A stretch of DNA of 64,000 nt from Hyphomicrobiales bacterium. GTDB taxonomy: Bacteria; Pseudomonadota; Alphaproteobacteria; Rhodospirillales; JACKKN01. Below the pieces are notes generated by a model that did no database searches, was not told the origin of the DNA, and saw nothing but the letters and a program-made list of their open reading frames with translations. Shown here piece after piece: positions 17,349 through 24,713 of the stretch. The number at the start of each line of letters is the position of its first letter. Positions within the stretch are counted from its first letter, which is position 1. The position numbers were made by a program, and so were the translations under genes. Location of the stretch: NCBI GenBank assembly GCA_024236415.1, contig JACKKN010000007.1, positions 62,001-126,000 of the forward strand, in the 5' to 3' direction.

Positions 17349-19424
17349 TCATGCCGGCCGGGGGTACAGGGTGTCGGCGGCGATGGTGCCCGAGATCACC
17401 GCCGCCTCGACCCCGGCGCCGGGGAACACGCCGGCGCCGGCCAGGACCAGGCCGCGCAGGGGGCTCTTCGCCGGCGGGCGCCAGCCTCCCTGGCCCAGGC
17501 CGTAGATGGCGCCGTCGGGCGCCCAGGCGAAGTGGCGGAAGGTGGCCGGCGTGCCATCCTCGCGCAGGACGATGTGGCGGCGCAGGCCGGGGATGGCCGT
17601 CTCGGCCAGGTCGATCATGGCGTCGCCGAAGGCCGCCTTGCGCGCCCGGTAGCCCGGGTCGTCGCGGTCCCACGTGGCCAGGTCGGCCGGCACCAGCCGG
17701 ATCAGGTGGACCACGGCGTGTCCCTCGGGCGCCAGGCCGGGGCTGACCAGGCTGGGCACGGCGATGCCCAGGCCGGCGCCGTCGTCGGTGCGCAGGAAGG
17801 TCAGCGGCGTCACGTCGGGCACCATGGACACCCCCAGGTCGACCACGAAGGCGCTGGTCGAGGACCGGGCGCCGGCCAGGGCGGCGGCGAAGTCGGCGGG
17901 CAGGGCGGTGCCGTCCACCAGGTCGCCGAACACCAGGCGCGGGTCGGCGTTGCCCACCACGGCGCGGCAGGGGTGGACCGCCCCGTTGGCCAGCTCGACC
18001 CCGGCCACCGCGCCGCCGGACTGGCGGATGCGCCGCACCGCCTTGCGGATCAGCACCTTGCCGCCGTGCGCCTTGATGGTGCCCACCAGCAGGTCGGCGA
18101 ACACCTGGGACCCGCCGGTGGGGTAGAAGCCGCCGTCGAAGTAGTAGCCGAAGATGGGCGCCATCTGGCCCACGGTCAGCGCCCCGGCGTCGTCGGCCAG
18201 GTAGCCGCTGAGGGACGACAGCACCGCCTTCAGCCCGGCGTCGTCCAGGAAGGTGTCCAGCATCTCGCTGAACGGTCGCTGCATCCAGCGCGCCGCCGCC
18301 GGGTGGTCGCGGGGGTAGGCCAGCATGTCGTCCACGGTGCGCGGCGGCACCGGGACGCCGCCGGTGGCCTGCACGTCGGCGTACAGGTCGCGGTACACCT
18401 GCTCCATCTCGGCGAAGAAGGCTTCGAGGCCGGCCTTCTGGTCCGGGAACTCGGCCGCCAGGCGGGCGACGAAATCGCCGGCCCGCCGGGGCACCGCCAG
18501 GCGGTGGTTGCCGAACTGGTAGGTGTGGGCCATGTGGCGCCAGTCGATGGCGTCCTCGGCGTCCAGCTGCCGCAGCAGGTTGCGCACCGGGCCGCGCGGG
18601 CCCAGGCCGCTGATGTCGTGGACCCCGGCGTCGAATTCGAAACGCAGGCGCCGGCCGCCGACGGGGATGTTGCGCACCCAGGTGGTGCAGAACCCGCCGG
18701 CGCGGGTGTGCTGTTCGGCCACCAGCACGCGCAGCCCGCGCCGGGCCAGCAGGGCGCCGGCGGTCAGGCCGCCGACCCCGGCGCCCACCACCACCACGTC
18801 ATAGGCGTCGCCGTCGGGCCGCGGGCCGGCGGCGAAGTCGGGCGCCGGCCAGTCGTAGGGGTTCTGGGCCCGCAACTGGCGCGCCGCCAGGACGCGCGGC
18901 AGCCAGCGCGGCAGCACCACCGAGCACAACGAGCCCAGGCCCACGGCCAGGCCGGTGCCCCATCCCATGGCGGCCGGCGGGATCACGCCCAGGACCCAGG
19001 CCGCGTGGATCCCGGCGCCGACGGTGAAGACGGCGCCCCACAGGGCGGTGATCAGGGCGTTGACCCGGCGGAATTCCGGCAGGTCCCAGAACGCGCGCGG
19101 CCAGTTGTCGCGGGCGTACTGGAAGGTGAACGGGCTGCCGGCCAGCAGGGTGCCCCAGGCCATCAGTGCCAGCACGACGAACACGGCCAGCCCCTCGTAC
19201 CGCGCCACGGCCCCCGGCCCGGGCCCGGCGAACAGCAGGGCCAGCACCGCGAAATAGGCCAGGGTCACCACCTCGGGCGCCTTGAAGTTGCGCCGGCGCC
19301 AGCGGGCGCCGTTCAGGGCGGCGGCCGACACCAGGCCGACCAGAACGGCCATCTCGGGCTGTCCCGCCCCGCGCAGGGCGGCGTAGGCGAGGAAGGGGAT
19401 GAATCCGACCAGAATGGCGACCAT
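17349..19424 (-). CDS. Membrane-fused phytoene-desaturase-like FAD oxidoreductase
   Basis: A 691-residue protein in two parts. Residues 1-180 hold about six membrane segments (around 1-20, 25-40, 51-68, 78-96, 122-148 and 155-172). From residue about 208 a FAD oxidoreductase begins (YDVVVVGAGVGGLTAGALLA), with the substrate/FAD end motif GAGVFPGAGVEAAVISGTIA at the C-terminus, as in CrtI/NAD(P)-FAD desaturase relatives. The ATG at 19424 follows AGGA and starts directly with a membrane helix. The enzyme probably acts on a membrane lipid or polyene; no carotenoid genes are nearby, so the substrate is open. It is divergent from a LytTR regulator. Confidence 0.8.
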   Translation of the reverse strand: MVAILVGFIPFLAYAALRGAGQPEMAVLVGLVSAAALNGARWRRRNFKAPEVVTLAYFAVLALLFAGPGPGAVARYEGLAVFVVLALMAWGTLLAGSPFTFQYARDNWPRAFWDLPEFRRVNALITALWGAVFTVGAGIHAAWVLGVIPPAAMGWGTGLAVGLGSLCSVVLPRWLPRVLAARQLRAQNPYDWPAPDFAAGPRPDGDAYDVVVVGAGVGGLTAGALLARRGLRVLVAEQHTRAGGFCTTWVRNIPVGGRRLRFEFDAGVHDISGLGPRGPVRNLLRQLDAEDAIDWRHMAHTYQFGNHRLAVPRRAGDFVARLAAEFPDQKAGLEAFFAEMEQVYRDLYADVQATGGVPVPPRTVDDMLAYPRDHPAAARWMQRPFSEMLDTFLDDAGLKAVLSSLSGYLADDAGALTVGQMAPIFGYYFDGGFYPTGGSQVFADLLVGTIKAHGGKVLIRKAVRRIRQSGGAVAGVELANGAVHPCRAVVGNADPRLVFGDLVDGTALPADFAAALAGARSSTSAFVVDLGVSMVPDVTPLTFLRTDDGAGLGIAVPSLVSPGLAPEGHAVVHLIRLVPADLATWDRDDPGYRARKAAFGDAMIDLAETAIPGLRRHIVLREDGTPATFRHFAWAPDGAIYGLGQGGWRPPAKSPLRGLVLAGAGVFPGAGVEAAVISGTIAADTLYPRPA

Positions 19425-19555
19425 GGCGTGGGCTTTCCTGCGATTGCGCGCGGCGGTCCGGCCGGCCGCGACGCTGGGGGGTTGACCGGCCTCGGCCCCA
19501 TGGTGAACATGCGCCGTGCCCCTGCGGCAATCCCGGTTTCGCGGGCCGATCGCGG

Positions 19556-19593
19556 AAGTTCGCGAAACGTCGGCGGCCACCGTTCGCGAAGCG
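19556..19593 (+). promoter_or_regulatory. Direct repeats, candidate LytTR operator
   Basis: GTTCGCGAA occurs at 19558-19566 and again at 19582-19590, 24 bases apart, between the divergent desaturase and LytTR genes. The second copy reads CCGTTCGCG, close to the known AlgR-type LytTR site CCGTTCGTC. LytTR domains usually bind such direct repeats about two helical turns apart, so autoregulation and control of the desaturase are plausible. Confidence 0.4.
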
Positions 19594-19597
19594 TGAA

Positions 19598-20407
19598 ATG
19601 ACGATCCTGTCCAGGTCCATTGCCGTGTTTGTGGCCGCGTCCGCCGTGGCGTCGGCGGTGCTCGCGCTCATCGGGCCGTTCGGCACCTTCGACGATCTCA
19701 CCCTGGGCCGGCGCCTGGTCTATTGGACGGCCATCGTGTTCCTGAACGGAATCCAGGTCAGCCTGTTCGCCCGCGCCCTGGTGCCGCGCATGGCGCCGCC
19801 CCGCTGGCCGCTGGCGGCGCCCCTCGCGCTGGCGGGCCTGGCGGCCTCGGTCCCGGCCACGGCCGAGGTCTACTGGCTGGAGGCCTGGTTCCGGCCGGGG
19901 ACCGTCGGCGTCGGGGATATCCTGCCCCTGTTCGGCTTCGTCGCCGTGGTCACCCTGGCCCTGAGCGTGCCCATGGGGATGCTGGTGTTCCAGGCCGGGC
20001 GCCCGGCGCCGGCGTCGGACGAGGCTGCGGCGCCCGCCGCCGGCGCGGCGGCGCCCGAGGTGCCCTTCCTGCGCCGAATCCCCGGCCACCTGGGCGGCGA
20101 GCTGTTGTGCGTGCAGACCGAGGACCACTACCTGCGGGTCCACACCACCGCCGGCAACGACCTGATCCTGATGCGCCTGCGCGACGCCCTGGACGAGCTG
20201 GCGGCGGCCGACGGGCTGCAGGTGCACCGCTCCCACTGGGTGGCGCGGGCGGCGGTGGACCGGGTCGAACGCGACGGGAACAGGACGGTGTTGTGCCTGA
20301 CCAACGGCCTGACGGTGCCGGTCAGCCGCACCCACCTGGCCGGCCTGCGCGCGGCGGGGTGGCTGAATTCCCCGCGAAATCAGGAGACTACGGCGGAAAA
20401 AACTTGA
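19598..20407 (+). CDS. Membrane-bound LytTR transcriptional regulator
   Basis: A 269-residue protein with four likely membrane helices (about residues 5-25, 38-58, 67-88 and 108-130), an Ala-rich linker and a C-terminal LytTR DNA-binding domain (about 155-260; motifs CVQTEDHYLRVHT, VHRSHWVARAAVDRV). It lacks a receiver domain, so it probably senses a membrane signal directly. The ATG at 19598 follows GCGTGAA, not a strong ribosome site. It is divergent from the membrane desaturase, the obvious candidate target. Membrane LytTR proteins are widespread but poorly studied. Confidence 0.85.
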   Translation: MTILSRSIAVFVAASAVASAVLALIGPFGTFDDLTLGRRLVYWTAIVFLNGIQVSLFARALVPRMAPPRWPLAAPLALAGLAASVPATAEVYWLEAWFRPGTVGVGDILPLFGFVAVVTLALSVPMGMLVFQAGRPAPASDEAAAPAAGAAAPEVPFLRRIPGHLGGELLCVQTEDHYLRVHTTAGNDLILMRLRDALDELAAADGLQVHRSHWVARAAVDRVERDGNRTVLCLTNGLTVPVSRTHLAGLRAAGWLNSPRNQETTAEKT

Positions 20408-20433
20408 CCGTGGGGCCCGGCGCGCTTTTTATA
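20404..20433 (+). promoter_or_regulatory. Candidate promoter of infA
   Basis: TTGACC (20404-20409) and TTTATA (20428-20433) are 18 bases apart. A TATACG overlapping at 20430 is an alternative -10. The start codon of infA is at 20466, giving a leader of about 26 bases. The -35 overlaps the stop codon of the LytTR gene, so infA may have its own promoter despite the insertion upstream. Confidence 0.35.
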
Positions 20434-20465
20434 CGCCTACTTCGACCCACATACCGAGGGGATTC

Positions 20466-20684
20466 ATGGCGAAAGAAGACGTTCTCGAGTTTACCGGCAC
20501 CGTGACGGAGCTGCTGCCGAACGCGATGTTCCGCGTCAAGTTGGACAACGAGCACGAAATTCTCGCGCACACCGCGGGAAAGATGCGCAAGCACCGCATC
20601 CGTGTCCTTGCCGGTGACAGGGTGAACGTGGAGATGACGCCCTACGACCTGAGCAAGGGTCGCATCACCTTCCGCTACAAGTAG
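20466..20684 (+). CDS. infA: Translation initiation factor IF-1
   Basis: A 72-residue OB-fold protein, exactly the usual length. It begins MAKEDVLEFTGTV and includes the RNA-binding stretch HTAGKMRKHRIRVLAGDRV. IF-1 occupies the ribosomal A site during initiation. The ribosome site GAGGGG lies just before the ATG. It heads the infA-maf-RNase G-yacG cluster. Confidence 0.98.
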   Translation: MAKEDVLEFTGTVTELLPNAMFRVKLDNEHEILAHTAGKMRKHRIRVLAGDRVNVEMTPYDLSKGRITFRYK

Positions 20685-20739
20685 TCCCCCGGCTTTGGCG
20701 GCCGGTCCCGGCCCGGATGCGCCCGCGCACGAGGCCGCG

Positions 20740-21351
20740 ATGCCCTGCACCGATTCCCCACCGCTCCGACCCGGCCTGATCCTGGCCTCGGCTTCGCCGC
20801 GCCGGCTCGACCTGCTGCGCCAGGTCGGCATCGAACCGGTGGCCGTGGTCCCGGCCCGGGTCGACGAATCCCCCCTGGCCGGCGAAACGCCCCTGCAGAT
20901 GGCCCGCCGGCTGGCCGTGGCCAAGGCCCGGGCCGTGGCCCTGGACAATCCCGGCGCCTTCGTCCTGGGCGCCGACACGGTGGTGGCCTGCGGCAACCGG
21001 GTTCTGCCCAAGGCCGAGGACGAGGCCACGGCGCGGCGTTTCCTGACCCTGCTGTCCGGGCGCGCGCACCGGGTCCTGGGCGGCTTCTGCGTGATCGACC
21101 CGGCGGGCACCGCCCGGGCGCGGGTGGTCACCACCGCGGTCCGGTTCAAGCGCCTGCACCGGGGCGAGATCGACGCCTACCTGGCCGGCGGCGAATGGCG
21201 CGACAAGGCCGGCGCCTATGCCATCCAGGGCCGCGCGGCGGTGTTCGTGCGGCACCTGTCCGGGTCCTACTCCAACGTGGTCGGCCTGCCCCTGTTCGAG
21301 GTTTCCGCCGTGCTCACGGGCCTGGGCTTCGCCGCCGGCCCCGGGGCCTGA
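20740..21351 (+). CDS. maf: Maf-family nucleotide pyrophosphatase
   Basis: A 203-residue Maf protein. Motifs LASASPRRLDLL (substrate loop), DESPLAGETP, VLGADTVVACGNRVLPKA and WRDKAGAYAIQGRAAVFV are all present. Maf enzymes hydrolyse nucleoside triphosphates such as dTTP/UTP or modified nucleotides to monophosphates. The ATG at 20740 is preferred to a TTG at 20695 because the family starts just before the LASASPRR motif. It lies six bases before the RNase gene. Confidence 0.92.
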   Translation: MPCTDSPPLRPGLILASASPRRLDLLRQVGIEPVAVVPARVDESPLAGETPLQMARRLAVAKARAVALDNPGAFVLGADTVVACGNRVLPKAEDEATARRFLTLLSGRAHRVLGGFCVIDPAGTARARVVTTAVRFKRLHRGEIDAYLAGGEWRDKAGAYAIQGRAAVFVRHLSGSYSNVVGLPLFEVSAVLTGLGFAAGPGA

Positions 21352-21357
21352 CCGTCC

Positions 21358-22788
21358 GTGGCCGCCACGACCCTGCTGATCGAGGACCAGCCCGGCGAGA
21401 CCCGGGTCGCCCGCCTGGACGGCGGCCGGCTGGTGGACCTGCTGCTGATCCACGACGGCGAGCGGTCCCTGGTGGGCAACGTCTACCTGGGCCGGGTGCG
21501 GACCGTGGACCGGGGACTGGAGGCCGCCTTCGTCGACCTGGGACCCGACGGCACCGGTTTCCTGGGCCTGGCCGACGCCCGGCCGCCGGGCCGCACCGGC
21601 GGCCGCATCACCGACTTCGCCGCCGAGGGCGACGCCCTGGTGGTCCAGGTCACCGCCGACCCCGTGGATGGCAAGGGGCCCAAGCTGACGGCGCGGGTCA
21701 CCTTGCAGGGGCGCCTGCTGGTGCTGCTGCCGGGCCAGGACGAGGTGCGGGTCTCGGGCCGCCTGGACGATGTGGCCGAGCGCGACCGCCTGGCCGCCCT
21801 GGCGGCATCCCTGGCCGGGTCCGGGGACGGCTTCATAGTCCGCACCGCGGCCCGGGGTGCCGGTGCCGAGGCCCTGGCCGCCGAGGCCCGCCGCCTGGCC
21901 GCCGCCTGGCGCGGCCTGGACGGCGGCGCGGCCGCGCCCGCCTGCCTGCACCGGGAGCCCGAGGCAGCCCTGCGCCTGCTGCGCGACCTGGACGTTCCCG
22001 GCGCCCGGATCGTGGTCGACGGGGCGGCGATGCTGGGCCGGGTCCGCGACTTCTGCGCCGGGTCGGCGCCGGACCTGACCGACATCTCGGCGCACCGGGG
22101 GCGCGACCCCCTGTTCGAGGCCGAGGGGGTGGAGGAGCAGGCCGAGGCCGCCCTGTCGCCCCGGGTGGCCCTGCCCGGGGGCGGTGCCCTGACCGTCCAG
22201 GAGACGGCGGCGGTGACGGCCATCGACGTGGATTCGGGCGCGGCCTCGGGGCAGGGCGGCCGCGCGGCCCAGGCCCTGGCCACCAACCTTGAGGCCGTGG
22301 CCGAAGCGGCCCGGCAGATGCGCCTGCGCGGCCTGGCGGGCCTGGTGGTGATCGACCCCCTGCGCCTGAAATCGGCCGACGGCCGCCGGCGGGTCCTGGC
22401 CGCCCTGCGCGCCGCCGTGGCGGCCGACCCGGACCGGGTCGAGGTGGCCGGCTACACCCGCCTGGGCCTGATCGAGCTGACCCGGCGCCGCGCGGCCCGC
22501 TCCCTGGCCCGGGGGATCTCGGTCGCCTGCCCGGCCTGCGCCGGCCAGGGACGGGTGCGCGCGCCCCTGGCGGCGGCCTTCGCGGCCCTGCGCCGCCTGC
22601 GCCGCGAGGCCGCGTCGCGGCCCGGGCGCGGGCTGGTCCTGGCCGCCCCGACGCCGGTGGTGGTGGCCCTGGAAGGGACCGGCGCCGCGGCCCTGGACGC
22701 CACCCGGGCGCGCCTGGGCGCGGCCCTGACCCTGCGCGTCGACGACACCCTGGCACCGGACGCCCACCGCATCGACTTCGAGGACTGA
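21358..22788 (+). CDS. rng: Ribonuclease E/G family protein
   Basis: A 476-residue RNase E/G catalytic-type protein. The S1 region is at about 35-115 (VGNVYLGRVRTVDRGLEAAF), the DNase I-like subdomain has the metal-binding Asp residues in VTAIDVDSGA (about 286-290) and GLVVIDPLRLKS (about 328-340), and the zinc-link motif CPACAGQG is at about 391-398. It is RNase G length with no degradosome tail. Pro/Ala-rich and unusually GC-rich, it is also shorter in the 5'-sensor region than E. coli RNase G. The start is GTG at 21358. It processes rRNA or mRNA; no RNase E long form is in the window. Confidence 0.87.
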   Translation: MAATTLLIEDQPGETRVARLDGGRLVDLLLIHDGERSLVGNVYLGRVRTVDRGLEAAFVDLGPDGTGFLGLADARPPGRTGGRITDFAAEGDALVVQVTADPVDGKGPKLTARVTLQGRLLVLLPGQDEVRVSGRLDDVAERDRLAALAASLAGSGDGFIVRTAARGAGAEALAAEARRLAAAWRGLDGGAAAPACLHREPEAALRLLRDLDVPGARIVVDGAAMLGRVRDFCAGSAPDLTDISAHRGRDPLFEAEGVEEQAEAALSPRVALPGGGALTVQETAAVTAIDVDSGAASGQGGRAAQALATNLEAVAEAARQMRLRGLAGLVVIDPLRLKSADGRRRVLAALRAAVAADPDRVEVAGYTRLGLIELTRRRAARSLARGISVACPACAGQGRVRAPLAAAFAALRRLRREAASRPGRGLVLAAPTPVVVALEGTGAAALDATRARLGAALTLRVDDTLAPDAHRIDFED

Positions 22789-22799
22789 GGAGACCGCCC

Positions 22800-23009
22800 A
22801 TGGCCGCCAAGGACCCCGCCGACAAGGACCCCGCCGACAAGGTCGTGCCCCTGCGCGGGCAGCGCTGCCCCGCCTGCGGCAAGCCCACCGCCTATGGCTA
22901 CCGCCCCTTCTGCTCCAAGCGCTGCGCCGACCTGGACCTGGGCAAGTGGCTGTCCGAGGACTACCGCGTCGCCACCGACGAACAGCCGGACCAGGACGAC
23001 GAAACCTAG
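22800..23009 (+). CDS. yacG: YacG-type zinc protein (DNA gyrase inhibitor)
   Basis: A 69-residue zinc-ribbon protein with Cys pairs CPACGKP and CSKRC and the following DLDLGKWLSEDYRV, diagnostic of YacG. The E. coli homologue binds GyrB and inhibits gyrase. The N-terminus repeats KDPADKDPADK. It is 11 bases after the RNase gene, the end of the infA cluster. Confidence 0.93.
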   Translation: MAAKDPADKDPADKVVPLRGQRCPACGKPTAYGYRPFCSKRCADLDLGKWLSEDYRVATDEQPDQDDET

Positions 23010-23042
23010 GCCGCAGCAGCCGAAAAACCCCCATCGGCCGTC

Positions 23043-23071
23043 TGGACAGGCCCGCCGAATTCTTCTATAAG
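23043..23071 (+). promoter_or_regulatory. Promoter of tRNA-Phe
   Basis: TGGACA (23043-23048), a 17-base spacer and TATAAG (23066-23071) match sigma-70 elements well (5 of 6 and 5 of 6). The predicted transcript start at about 23078 is 45 bases before the mature tRNA. Confidence 0.6.
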
Positions 23072-23122
23072 CGCGTTTCCGTCAATGAATTCGGGCCCTT
23101 CGGGGGCCGACCCGGCGGCGAA

Positions 23123-23198
23123 GCCCAGGTAGCTCAGTTGGTAGAGCAGCGGATTGAAAATCCGCGTGTCGGTGGTTCGACTCCGCCCCTGGGCACCA
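23123..23198 (+). tRNA. tRNA-Phe(GAA)
   Basis: A 76-base tRNA with encoded CCA. The acceptor stem is GCCCAGG/CCTGGGC, the D arm contains AGCTCAGTTGGTAGAGC, the anticodon stem-loop is GCGGA-TTGAAAA-TCCGC (anticodon GAA), and the T arm has GGTTCGACTCC. It lies after yacG, a common arrangement in alphaproteobacteria, and before an accessory ATPase gene. Confidence 0.97.
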
Positions 23199-23278
23199 TT
23201 CATTTTCCCCCTGAAATCAATCGATTAGCGCGCGTCGGCGTGCAGCTCCCTCGGCTGGCGCCTGTCCCATGGTCTTGC

Positions 23279-23307
23279 GGAAAATTCGCGGAATTCCGCC
23301 GTTTTCC
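23279..23307. repeat. Nested palindrome after tRNA-Phe
   Basis: A perfect 12-base palindrome GCGGAATTCCGC (23288-23299) is enclosed by GGAAAA (23279-23284) and TTTTCC (23302-23307). It could form a hairpin or cruciform and may end tRNA-Phe transcription, although it lies about 80 bases downstream. Confidence 0.45.
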
Positions 23308-23324
23308 GTGGTTTCCGTTTTCTC

Positions 23325-23346
23325 CGTTGGACATGCGTTGGACATG
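23325..23346. repeat. Tandem 11-base direct repeat
   Basis: CGTTGGACATG occurs twice with no gap (23325-23335, 23336-23346) in the 283-base spacer between tRNA-Phe and the ATPase gene. The origin is unknown. Confidence 0.6.
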
Positions 23347-23446
23347 GCGCGGGCGCGTGTTCCCGGGCTGTTCCAAACAGGACCGCAGGGGGTGCGGGGC
23401 TCGCGCCAGCCGGATTGGAGGCCGCCGCTTTGGGCAATTGATAACC

Positions 23447-23479
23447 TTGCAAATATGGAAAATTGATCCTATTTTGCAA
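23447..23479 (+). promoter_or_regulatory. Inverted repeat before the ATPase gene
   Basis: TTGCAAA (23447-23453) and TTTGCAA (23473-23479) form a 7-base inverted repeat with a 19-base spacer, ending two bases before the ATPase start codon in an AT-rich stretch. A repressor operator is possible. There is no visible ribosome-binding site between it and the ATG. Confidence 0.35.
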
Positions 23480-23481
23480 TA

Positions 23482-24663
23482 ATGATTGCCCGCTTTCACC
23501 AGGGCCGTCTGCTGCATCTGATCGATCACAACCCGGCCGTGGTCCTTCTGGGGCCGCGGCAGGTCGGCAAGACGACCCTGGCGCTGGACGTCGCCGAAAC
23601 CAGGCCGGCGGTCTATCTCGATCTGGAGTCCGAGACCGATCGGGCGAAGCTCGACGACCCGGAGCTGTACCTCGCCGGCCACGAGGATCGGCTCGTCATC
23701 CTCGACGAGGTGCATCGCGTGCCGGAGCTGTTCCAGAGCCTGCGCGGCCTCATCGACAGCGGGCGGCGGCGCGGGCTGCGCAGCGGCCGTTTCCTGCTGC
23801 TGGGGTCGGCGTCCATCGACCTTCTCAAGCAATCCGGCGAGACTCTCGCCGGCCGCGTCGCCTACCTTGAGCTGGCGCCGGTCAACGTCCTCGAGGCCGG
23901 CCCGGAACGGTTCGACGACCTCTGGGTTCGCGGCGGATTTCCGGAAAGCCTGCTGGCGGCCGACGACGGCCTGAGCCTGGAGTGGCGGCGCCATTTCATC
24001 CGCACCTACCTGGAGCGGGATATCCCCATGCTCGGACCGCGCATTCCGGCGGAAACGCTGCGCCGGTTCTGGACCATGCTGGCGCACAACCAGGGCACCC
24101 TGCTCAACGCCGCCGGCCTGGCGCGCGGTCTCGGCGTGGATGGCAAGACGGTGGCAAGCTACCTCGACCTTCTCGTCGACCTGCTGCTGGTCCGCCGCCT
24201 GTCGCCGTGGCACCGCAACGCCGGCAAGCGCCTGGTGAAGTCGCCCAAGACCTATGTCCGCGACAGCGGCCTGGCCCATGCCCTGCTCGGACTCGCGGAC
24301 AGGGAAAGCCTGCTCGGCCATCCCGTCGCCGGCGGCAGCTGGGAGGGGCATGTCATCGAATCGATCCTGTCGGTGGCGCCGCCCGGCACCGAACCGGCGT
24401 TCTACCGCACCTCGGCCGGAGCGGAGATCGACCTGCTGCTGACGGTCCCCGGCGGGGGGTTGTGGGCCATCGAAATCAAGCGGAGCCTCGCGCCGAAACC
24501 GGATCGGGGTTTCCATTCCGCCTGTGCCGATCTCGCCCCCGAACGTCGATTTCTCGTCTACCCGGGTGCGGAACGCTATCCCATCAGGGACGGCATCGAC
24601 GTGATCTCGCTGTCCGGTCTCATGGCGGCATTGGTCGATCTGTGGCCGGATCGCCGTCGTTAA
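23482..24663 (+). CDS. AAA ATPase with DUF4143 domain
   Basis: A 393-residue ATPase. Walker A is VLLGPRQVGKTTLAL (about residues 18-32), Walker B is LVILDEVHRVPEL (about 72-84), and the C-terminal DUF4143 region (about 200-380) includes AEIDLLLTVPGGGLWAIEIK, a restriction-endonuclease-like fold remnant. Such proteins are common accessory genes of unknown function, often near tRNAs or mobile DNA. Codon use departs from its neighbours (more GAT for Asp, more CTC/CTT for Leu), and the start lacks a ribosome site, so recent acquisition is likely. Confidence 0.85.
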   Translation: MIARFHQGRLLHLIDHNPAVVLLGPRQVGKTTLALDVAETRPAVYLDLESETDRAKLDDPELYLAGHEDRLVILDEVHRVPELFQSLRGLIDSGRRRGLRSGRFLLLGSASIDLLKQSGETLAGRVAYLELAPVNVLEAGPERFDDLWVRGGFPESLLAADDGLSLEWRRHFIRTYLERDIPMLGPRIPAETLRRFWTMLAHNQGTLLNAAGLARGLGVDGKTVASYLDLLVDLLLVRRLSPWHRNAGKRLVKSPKTYVRDSGLAHALLGLADRESLLGHPVAGGSWEGHVIESILSVAPPGTEPAFYRTSAGAEIDLLLTVPGGGLWAIEIKRSLAPKPDRGFHSACADLAPERRFLVYPGAERYPIRDGIDVISLSGLMAALVDLWPDRRR

Positions 24664-24713
24664 GCCCGCCGTAGCGGACCCTCGGCCCGGCGCCACGCCC
24701 CACGACCGGCCGC

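Noticed and set aside
19556..19593. Short CRISPR-like array between the divergent genes
   Set aside because: Only two 9-base copies with no spacers or cas genes; a regulator site explains them better.
23123..24713. Integrated element bounded by a tRNA-Phe 3'-end duplicate
   Set aside because: No second copy of the tRNA 3' end was seen after the ATPase gene, and there is no integrase gene.
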